In this document: piece by piece, positions 58,345 through 64,000 of the stretch
How the letters are laid out: every line of letters begins with the position of its first letter
Numbering within the stretch: position 1 is the first letter of the stretch
Assembly (NCBI GenBank): GCA_025060455.1
Contig: JANXBY010000033.1
Span: 1 to 64,000, forward strand
Source: Armatimonadota bacterium
GTDB lineage: Bacteria > Sysuimicrobiota > Sysuimicrobiia > Sysuimicrobiales > Sysuimicrobiaceae
DNA length: 64,000 nucleotides
Direction: 5' to 3'
Notes under the pieces: generated by a model
Told to the model about the DNA's origin: nothing
What the model saw: only the letters and a program-made list of their open reading frames with translations
Databases searched by the model: none
Translations under genes and position numbers: made by a program

Positions 58345-59129
58345 GCGGGCCGGTGGGGCTGGTCGCAGGGGCAGGGTCGCTGCCCCGGGAGCTGGCACGC
58401 CGCATCCGGGCCGCGGGCCGCCGGGTGGTGTGCGTGCAGGTCCAGGGCGACAGCTCCGGGCTGGCGGAGCTGTGCGACCGCCACGAACGCTTCCCGCTGG
58501 CTCGCGCCCTGGAGGCGCTTTCGGTGCTGCAACAGGAAGGCGTCCGGGAGCTGGTGCTGGCCGGGAAGGTAGACAAGCTGGACGCTCTGCGCGCCGCGCG
58601 AGGCATGCTGGTGCAGCTGGGGGAGGGCTCGGACGGCCGGGACCCGGAGCTGTGGCAGGTGTTGTGTCGCTTCCTGGAGGGCCGAGGGTTCCGTGTGCTG
58701 GCGCCTGCCGCCTTCCTCCACGACCTGGTGGCCCGGGAAGGTGTGCTGGCAGGCCGGCCGCCCACGGCCCGGGAGCGGGAGGACCTGGCACTGGGGTTCC
58801 GCGTGGCCAAGCAGGTGGCCGCGGCAGGCATCGGCCAGGCGGTGGCGGTGCGAGACGGGGTCGTGCTGGCGGTGGAGGCTGCGGAGGGCACCGACGAAAT
58901 GGTCCGGCGCTGCGCGGCCTTCGGCCCGGGGGCGGTGGTGGTGAAGGTCGCCTGGCCACAGCAGGACGCGCGGTTCGACCCGCCCGTGGTGGGCCCCGGT
59001 ACCCTGCAGGCCATGGCGGAGGCAGGGGCTGCGGCACTTGGGGTGGAAGCAGGCGCCGCCCTCCTGCTGGGCCCGGAGGAGGTAGCCCGGCAGGCCGAGG
59101 AGCTCGGGATTTCGGTGGTGGGGCTGTGA
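58341..59129 (+). CDS. lpxI: UDP-2,3-diacylglucosamine diphosphatase LpxI
   Basis: 262-aa LpxI-type (DUF1009) enzyme that hydrolyses UDP-2,3-diacylglucosamine to lipid X. Marks are GLVAGAGSLPRELARRIRAA, ELVLAGKVDK, the domain-linking LALGFRVAKQVAAAGIGQAV and AWPQQDARFDPPVVGPGTLQ with the catalytic Asp region. It replaces LpxH, as in alpha-proteobacteria and Negativicutes. ATG overlaps the lpxA stop. Confidence 0.92.
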   Translation: MSGPVGLVAGAGSLPRELARRIRAAGRRVVCVQVQGDSSGLAELCDRHERFPLARALEALSVLQQEGVRELVLAGKVDKLDALRAARGMLVQLGEGSDGRDPELWQVLCRFLEGRGFRVLAPAAFLHDLVAREGVLAGRPPTAREREDLALGFRVAKQVAAAGIGQAVAVRDGVVLAVEAAEGTDEMVRRCAAFGPGAVVVKVAWPQQDARFDPPVVGPGTLQAMAEAGAAALGVEAGAALLLGPEEVARQAEELGISVVGL

Positions 59130-59167
59130 AGGCTTCCGCGCTTCCGCGGGATTGGTAGGGCTGTGCT

Positions 59168-60367
59168 GTGGGGCTGACTAAAGCGCCCCGGGTGTTCCTG
59201 CTGGCGGGCGAGGCGTCCGGCGACATCCACGCGGCGCACCTGGCGCGCGCCCTCCGGGAGCTGGTCCCTGGAGTGGAACTGGTGGGCGCAGGAGGCCCGC
59301 GCATGGCTGAGGCAGGCGTGCGGCGCGTGGTGGACACGTCCGCCTGGGGCGTGGTCGGTTACGTGGAAGCGTACGTGCGGCTGCCGCTGTTCGCCTTGCG
59401 GTTCCGGCGGGTGGTCTCAAGGCTGCGGGAGCTGCGGCCGGACGCGGTGGTGCTGGTGGACTTCCCTGGGTTCAACGTGTTCGTGGCAAAGGCCGTCTGC
59501 CAGCAGCTGCCGACTGTCTACTACTTTCCACCGATGGCCTACGGCCGCAGGGGAGGGCGGGCCCGGGTGCTCGCGCGGATGCCTGTGCGGGTGCTCACCA
59601 CATTCCCCTTCGAATACGAGGAGTACCGTGCGGCGGGCGCGGACGTGGTGTTCGTGGGCCACCCCGCGGTGGACCTCGCGCGGCCGGCGCTTCCCCGGGA
59701 GGAGCTGTGGGCGCAGCTGGGCCTGAAGCCAGACGTCCCCTTGCTGGCCTTGCTGCCCGGGAGCCGGGTGCAGGAGGTGCGGGCGCTGCTGCCGATCCAG
59801 CTCCTTGCGTACCGGCTGCTGCGGGAGCGGGGTGTGCGGGTGCAGGCCGCGGTGGCGGTGGCATCCGAGCGGCTGAAGCCGATGGTGGGCCGGATCCTCC
59901 AGCGGTATGGGGCGGACGTTCCAGCACCCACGGGCCGGACGTACGACCTGCTGGCATACGCGGAAGCGGCGGTGGTAACCTCAGGGACCGCCACCTTAGA
60001 AGCGGCCCTGCTCGGCACGCCCGCGGTGGTGGTGTACAGGGTTTCCAGGCCTACCGCGTGGATCGCCCGCCGTGTGGCCACCGTTCCGTGGGTGGGCCTG
60101 CCGAACCTTCTGGCCGGCCGTCTGCTGCTCCCGGAGCTGCTGCAGGAACGGTGCCGGCCGGAGTTGGTGGCGCAGGCGGTGCAGAAGCTCCTGGAAGACC
60201 CTGCGCGCGCGGAGGAGCTGCGCCGCCAGCTGCGGTCGGTGGCCGCCGCCGTGGGGCCGCCGGGCGCTGTGCGGCGGGCGGCGCAGGAGGTGGCACGGCG
60301 GTTGGGGCTGGGCCAGCAGACCGTGGAAGGTCCGCGGACTGCAGAACTCGCACGGCCGGAGGGGTGA
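59168..60367 (+). CDS. lpxB: lipid-A-disaccharide synthase
   Basis: 399-aa GT19 enzyme joining lipid X with UDP-diacylglucosamine. FLLAGEASGDIHAAHLARAL, GAGGPRMAEAG, VLVDFPGFNVFVAKAV, VGHPAVD, LLPGSRVQEV and VTSGTATLEAALLGTPAVVV are clear motifs. GTG start 38 bases after lpxI. The usual tetraacyldisaccharide kinase (lpxK) does not follow. Confidence 0.93.
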   Translation: MGLTKAPRVFLLAGEASGDIHAAHLARALRELVPGVELVGAGGPRMAEAGVRRVVDTSAWGVVGYVEAYVRLPLFALRFRRVVSRLRELRPDAVVLVDFPGFNVFVAKAVCQQLPTVYYFPPMAYGRRGGRARVLARMPVRVLTTFPFEYEEYRAAGADVVFVGHPAVDLARPALPREELWAQLGLKPDVPLLALLPGSRVQEVRALLPIQLLAYRLLRERGVRVQAAVAVASERLKPMVGRILQRYGADVPAPTGRTYDLLAYAEAAVVTSGTATLEAALLGTPAVVVYRVSRPTAWIARRVATVPWVGLPNLLAGRLLLPELLQERCRPELVAQAVQKLLEDPARAEELRRQLRSVAAAVGPPGAVRRAAQEVARRLGLGQQTVEGPRTAELARPEG

Positions 60368-60912
60368 GGATCCGCGCACCGACGACCCGCAGCGTAACCG
60401 CCTGTGTCCTGCTGGCGGTGGCGTTGGCCGCGTGCAGCCGGCCTATGCCACCCGCGCAGACGCACCCCAACCCGCCGGCGGAGGCGCTGCTGGAGGTCCA
60501 GGGCACGCGGCTCGTGGGGACCGACGCCCGGGGCCGGGTTCGGTGGGAGTTGCGCGCTTCGTCCCTGGCGGTGGACCACCGCCACCAGGTGACCGCCCAG
60601 CGGGCGGCAGGCTACCTCACCGCGGAGGACGGCACGCGGGTGCGGGTGGAGGCGGACCGGGCCGTGTACTCTCGAGGGGAGGGCCGTGTGGAGCTGGTCG
60701 GCAGGGTACGGGTCGTGGCAGCGCGCGACCGGTGGGCGGTGGCGGAGCGGATGACGTACGAGCCGGCGAAGGACTTGCTGGTGGCCACGGGCGGCGTGAC
60801 CCTGCGGGTGGACGACTGGACGGTGACGGCGCTGCGGCTTGTGTCCGAGCCTGCGCTGCGCCGGGCCCGCCTGGAGGACGGGGTGCGGGTCAGCCTGGAG
60901 GGCACCCGGTGA
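60364..60912 (+). CDS. lptC: LPS export protein LptC-like lipoprotein
   Basis: 182-aa protein: signal with lipobox (AVALAAC, Cys near residue 20), then a beta-jellyroll: VQGTRLVGTDARGRVRWELR, VTAQRAAGYLTAEDGTRVRV, YEPAKDLLVATGGVTLRV. This is the LptC layout, although classical LptC is anchored by a helix. It would pass LPS from LptB/F/G to LptA. GTG overlaps lpxB stop (GTGA) and is followed by lptA, which supports the name. Confidence 0.8.
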   Translation: MRIRAPTTRSVTACVLLAVALAACSRPMPPAQTHPNPPAEALLEVQGTRLVGTDARGRVRWELRASSLAVDHRHQVTAQRAAGYLTAEDGTRVRVEADRAVYSRGEGRVELVGRVRVVAARDRWAVAERMTYEPAKDLLVATGGVTLRVDDWTVTALRLVSEPALRRARLEDGVRVSLEGTR

Positions 60913-61700
60913 GGCGCCGCTGGTGGATGGCCGCAGCGCTGGCAGCGGCGCTGTGTGGGCACCCGGCTTCCGCACAGCCCGTGGAGGTGGAGAACGCGCG
61001 CACGGCCACCTACGAGGCGGCCACCGACACCTGGTCGCTGGAAGGTTCGCCGGTCCGGGTTCGCCGCGGTCCGCTGGTGGTGGAAGTGCAGACGGTGTGG
61101 TACCGGGCCCGCCAGGGGACGTTCGAAGCCTCGGGAGGTCTACGGGTGGTGTGGGCAGGTGAGCTGGAGGTGCGGGCGGAAAGCGCGCGGGGGTCGTTGC
61201 AGGACCAGCAGATGGAGCTGGCGGGATCGGTGTGGGCCAGCTACCGCGCCGGCCAGGACTTGGTGCAGCTTACGGCCCCGAAGGTGGCGGTGGACTTCGG
61301 TCGTCGTGTGGTGCACGCGCAGGGTGGCGTACGCGGCTGGTGGCAGGAATTCGTCCTCATGGCGGAGGAGGTCGTGTGGGACGGCCGTACAGAGCAGGCC
61401 GTGGCTTCCGGGGAGCCGCTGGTCACCTGGCGGGAGGCCAGCCTGCGGGGGGCGGTGCTGCGGGCGGAGCTGCGGACACAGGTGTTGCACGCATCCGGCG
61501 GGGTGGACCTCCAAGGCCCGCAGGCGAGGGCGACCGCACGCGAGGCGGAGGTGCTCTGGCGGGACCGCGTGGCGGTCCTTCGGGAAGGGGTGGTGGCGAT
61601 GCGAGGTACGGACCAGCTGCGGTGTGAAGAGGTCCGCTACCAGTGGGAGCGGGGCGTGCTGGTGGCCGAGAGGAGGTGTCGGGTTGTCGTCCACCCCTAG
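60909..61700 (+). CDS. lptA: LPS transport periplasmic protein LptA (OstA-like)
   Basis: 263-aa exported protein (signal RRRWWMAAALAAALCGHPAS, cut near ASAQ) with tandem OstA-type jellyroll strands: SPVRVRRGPLVVEVQTVWYR, MELAGSVWASYRAGQDLVQL, EQAVASGEPLVTWREASLRG. LptA builds the periplasmic bridge that carries LPS to the outer membrane; this one is longer than the 185-aa E. coli protein. GTG overlaps lptC, and its end overlaps lptB by 17 bases. Confidence 0.85.
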   Translation: MRRRWWMAAALAAALCGHPASAQPVEVENARTATYEAATDTWSLEGSPVRVRRGPLVVEVQTVWYRARQGTFEASGGLRVVWAGELEVRAESARGSLQDQQMELAGSVWASYRAGQDLVQLTAPKVAVDFGRRVVHAQGGVRGWWQEFVLMAEEVVWDGRTEQAVASGEPLVTWREASLRGAVLRAELRTQVLHASGGVDLQGPQARATAREAEVLWRDRVAVLREGVVAMRGTDQLRCEEVRYQWERGVLVAERRCRVVVHP

Positions 61701-62430
61701 CCTGTCAGATGGCGTGCTGCGGGCGGAGGGGTTGGTCAAGCGCTACGGCCGCCGGACGGTGGTGGACGGGGTGACCCTCACCTTGCGGCCAGGAGAGGTG
61801 GTGGGCCTCCTGGGTCCCAACGGCGCCGGCAAGACCACGTCCTTCTACATGATCGTGGGCCTGGTCCGGCCCAACGCGGGCGAGGTGTACCTGGGAGGCC
61901 GGCGCATCACACACCTGCCGGTCCACCTGCGGGCCCGGGCGGGGATCCACTACCTGGCCCAGGAGCCCTCCGTGTTTCGAAAGCTCACCGTGGCCCAGAA
62001 CCTGGAGCTCATCCTGGAGCAGCAGGGCGTGGGAAAGATGGAGCGGGAAGAGCGGATCCAGTCGCTGCTGGAGGAGTTCCGCCTGACCCACCTGCGGGAC
62101 CAGCCCGCCGACACCCTGTCCGGCGGCGAGCGCCGGCGGGTGGAGATCGCCCGGGCTCTGGCGGTCCGGCCGCGCTTCCTGCTGCTGGACGAGCCGTTCA
62201 CCGGCGTGGACCCGAAGTCCATCGAGGATATCCAGGACATGATCGCCTACCTGAGGTCGCAGGGCATCGGCATTCTGATCTCCGACCACAACGTGCGGGA
62301 CACCCTCACCATCACCGACCGCGCCTTGATCCTCTACGAGGGCAGGGTTTTGCTGGAAGGGACTTCCGAGGAGCTGCTGCGCAGTGAGGAGGCGCGGCGG
62401 TTCTACCTGGGCGAGCGGTTCCGGATGTGA
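61684..62430 (+). CDS. lptB: LPS export ABC transporter ATPase LptB
   Basis: 248-aa ATPase. Walker A GPNGAGKTT, Q-loop LAQEPSVFRKLTV, signature LSGGERRRVEIARALAV, Walker B FLLLDEPFTGVDPKS, H-loop ISDHNVRDTL, all diagnostic of LptB. The TTG at 61684 is favoured because AGGAGGTG (61672-61679) is six bases upstream; the next in-frame GTG (61714) lacks such a site. It powers LPS extraction with the LptF/G permease that follows. Confidence 0.93.
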   Translation: MSSTPSLSDGVLRAEGLVKRYGRRTVVDGVTLTLRPGEVVGLLGPNGAGKTTSFYMIVGLVRPNAGEVYLGGRRITHLPVHLRARAGIHYLAQEPSVFRKLTVAQNLELILEQQGVGKMEREERIQSLLEEFRLTHLRDQPADTLSGGERRRVEIARALAVRPRFLLLDEPFTGVDPKSIEDIQDMIAYLRSQGIGILISDHNVRDTLTITDRALILYEGRVLLEGTSEELLRSEEARRFYLGERFRM

Positions 62431-62431
62431 G

Positions 62432-63571
62432 ATGGAGGGCCGGTCCAAACCCGTAGCGGGCGTAGTGACCGCGTCGGTCGCGGCGCGGGCGTGGCCCACC
62501 CTGCTGGACCGGTACGTAGGCGGGGAGCTCGCGGCCGCGGTGGGGTTCGGCCTCGCGGTGTTCGGAGCCCTGCTGGTGGGCAACGAGTTCTTCTACCTGG
62601 GTCGGCTTTTGCTGGACCGCGGCATCCCCACGGGGGCCCTGCTGGAGCTGCTCGCCTACCGTACCCCCTACGTGCTGTTCTTCTGCGTGCCCATGGCCAC
62701 CCTGTTGGGGACGATCCTGGCGTACGGCCGGCTCCGGGAGACGAGGGAGCTGGAGGCCATGCAAACAGGAGGGGTGAGCCTGGGCCGCATCGCCCTGCCT
62801 GCGGTGGCCCTGGGCGCGGTGGCGAGCGTGGTGACGTTCTGGGTCGGCGAGGTGCTGGTGCCCCTGGCCGCGCAGCGGTACGTGGAGGCGCTGCCCCGGG
62901 TGGGGGCCTCTGCCCTGCGCACCTCGGTGCGGCACGGAGTGCTGTTCCGGGAGCGGACGCCAGACGGCGCGGTGCTGGTGGTGGCCGCAGACCGCCTGGA
63001 CCTGGACGCGGGCACCCTGGAAGGGGTGACCGTGCAAGAGCAGCGCGGAGGGCGGGTGGTCCGGGTGGTGGAAGCACAGCGCGCCCGGTGGACGCAGGAG
63101 GGCTGGTGGTTCGAGCGGGGCCGCATGGTGTCCGTGGAAGAGGGAGCTGTCCTCAGCGAGTTCGAGCGGATGCTGCTGCGGATCCCCAGGACCCCCGCGG
63201 AGATCGCACCTCCAGCCCGCAGCTCGGGTGAGATGAGCACGTGGGAAATCCGCGCGGAGCTGGAGCGGCGCAGGCGGTCCGGGGAGCCCACCCGGGGGCT
63301 GGAGGTGGACTGGCACGGGAAGTTCGCCCTGCCCGGCTCTGCCCTGGCCTTTGCGGTGCTGGGCGTGGGTCTGGCGGTGGCGCGGAAGGAGGCGGGCCGG
63401 CGGGGGATGGGCTTCGGCCTGGCGGTGGTGGCCATTCTCGCCTACTACGTGCTCATCACCGCCACCACCCTGCTCGGTCAGGCAGGACGCCTGCCGCCGT
63501 GGCTTGCCGCGTGGTTGCCGGACCTGTCGGCGGCGGGCTGCGGCGTGTGGATCCTGTGGCGGCACCGCTGA
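62432..63571 (+). CDS. LPS export permease LptF/LptG family
   Basis: 379-aa permease (YjgP/YjgQ family): membrane helices near the N-terminus (AAVGFGLAVFGALLVGNEFF; PYVLFFCVPMATLLGTILAY), the coupling helix RLRETRELEAMQTGGVSLGR that docks on LptB, a periplasmic beta-jellyroll (residues about 140-290) and three C-terminal helices. Only one copy is here, while Proteobacteria have both LptF and LptG; the protein may homodimerise or have a partner elsewhere. ATG at 62432, one base after the lptB stop. Confidence 0.88.
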   Translation: MEGRSKPVAGVVTASVAARAWPTLLDRYVGGELAAAVGFGLAVFGALLVGNEFFYLGRLLLDRGIPTGALLELLAYRTPYVLFFCVPMATLLGTILAYGRLRETRELEAMQTGGVSLGRIALPAVALGAVASVVTFWVGEVLVPLAAQRYVEALPRVGASALRTSVRHGVLFRERTPDGAVLVVAADRLDLDAGTLEGVTVQEQRGGRVVRVVEAQRARWTQEGWWFERGRMVSVEEGAVLSEFERMLLRIPRTPAEIAPPARSSGEMSTWEIRAELERRRRSGEPTRGLEVDWHGKFALPGSALAFAVLGVGLAVARKEAGRRGMGFGLAVVAILAYYVLITATTLLGQAGRLPPWLAAWLPDLSAAGCGVWILWRHR

Positions 63572-64000
63572 AGGCCAGCTTGGGGGAGCCCCGGACCCAG
63601 GGGGCGGAAGGGCGATGGGCTGTAAGCACCCGGCTCCGGCCGTGGTGCCCGTACCTGGCGGTGGTGCTGGCGAGCTTGGCCCTAAGCCTCCTGGGCCTGG
63701 GTGCTTCGCCCCTGTGGGACCAGGACGAGGCGAAGTACGCGCAGGTGGCCCGGGAGATCCTGTGGACGGGCGACTGGCTCACCCTGCACTGGAACGGCCA
63801 ACCGTGGTTCGTGCACCCTCCCCTGTACTTCTGGCTGGTGGCGGCCACCGCCCATCTGGCCGGGTTGGGCGAGTTCACCGCGAGGGTCTGGTCCGCGGTG
63901 TTCGGCGCCGGATCCGTGGCGCTGACCGCCCTGCTGGGCCGGGAGTGGTTTTCCCCGCGGGCCGGCTGGCTGGCGGGACTGGTCCTGGCGACCAGCCTGC
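63556..64000 (+). CDS. GT39/ArnT-like lipid-linked glycosyltransferase (partial)
   Basis: The first about 148 codons of a multi-pass membrane glycosyltransferase that runs past the window end. PYLAVVLASLALSLLGLGA is the first membrane helix; SPLWDQDEAKYAQVAREILW carries the catalytic Asp-Glu motif of GT39/GT83 enzymes, and TLHWNGQPWFVHPPLYFWLV the following loop. These transfer sugars from polyprenyl phosphate, for example onto lipid A. The start is uncertain (GTG 63556, overlapping lptF/G, or TTG 63580). Confidence 0.8.
   Translation, partial: MAAPLKASLGEPRTQGAEGRWAVSTRLRPWCPYLAVVLASLALSLLGLGASPLWDQDEAKYAQVAREILWTGDWLTLHWNGQPWFVHPPLYFWLVAATAHLAGLGEFTARVWSAVFGAGSVALTALLGREWFSPRAGWLAGLVLATSL

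Noticed and set aside
1-64000. CRISPR arrays, insertion sequences, prophage, tRNA or rRNA genes
   Set aside because: Reading both strands I found no repeat-spacer pattern, transposase, integrase or RNA gene motifs; this is by eye and a covariance search would settle small RNAs.

Overview
The window is high-GC DNA (many GTG/TTG starts, tightly overlapping genes) from a diderm bacterium. It carries a near-complete outer-membrane and lipid A export gene cluster, several solute transporters, heme A/O synthesis for an aerobic oxidase, and no rRNA, tRNA, CRISPR or transposon that I can see. The order of the envelope cluster (tamB, bamA, skp-like genes, lpxD, lpxC, fabZ, lpxA, lpxI, lpxB, lptC, lptA, lptB, lptF/G) resembles the single large envelope cluster of diderm Terrabacteria such as Negativicutes. 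That layout plus the base composition suggests a thermophilic or soil/hot-spring lineage near Armatimonadota or CSP1-3/Sysuimicrobiota. This placement is inference only.

Region 1 (1-14.1 kb): a first branched-chain-amino-acid-type ABC importer (LivJ, LivH, a LivM-LivG fusion, LivF), a convergent aldo/keto reductase, a small pseudo-receiver protein, a hydroxypyruvate-isomerase-like protein with a tartronate-semialdehyde-type reductase, glutamine synthetase, a lone solute-binding protein, and a CoxD/CoxE/XdhC/MocA-like set of molybdo-hydroxylase maturation genes without a hydroxylase. Region 2 (14.1-22.2 kb): a Spy/CpxP-like periplasmic protein divergent from glutamate dehydrogenase, then a second complete Liv importer followed by an acyl-CoA synthetase in one probable operon.

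Region 3 (22.3-36.9 kb): a two-gene operon of a TPR-CHAT (caspase-like) protease overlapping a cytoplasmic subtilase, the best candidate here for an undescribed system; then transketolase, a membrane protein, a CtaA-CtaB fusion, a YbaK-type tRNA deacylase, two unknown genes, and a metal module: TerC and a P2-type ATPase. The ATPase leader holds a convincing yybP-ykoY manganese riboswitch with its own promoter and a perfect terminator hairpin, so this module most likely exports Mn2+.

Region 4 (36.9-64 kb, all on +): glmU-prs, wecA-wecB (UDP-GlcNAc supply and polymer initiation), a small secreted barrel-sandwich protein, an S55-type protease, tamB, a sigma factor plus a one-TM protein, bamA, three Skp/OmpH-like proteins, then lpxD, an unknown secreted protein, lpxC-fabZ-lpxA-lpxI-lpxB, lptC-lptA-lptB-lptF/G and the start of a GT39 glycosyltransferase. 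GlmU makes the UDP-GlcNAc used by LpxA and WecA/WecB; LpxACDIB build lipid A; Lpt proteins export it; BamA, Skp and TamB build the outer membrane. Kdo genes, lpxH, lpxK and waaA are not in the window.

Promoter-like boxes recur before transcription units, often as an extended -10 (TGnTAnnnT), and at least three genes look leaderless.
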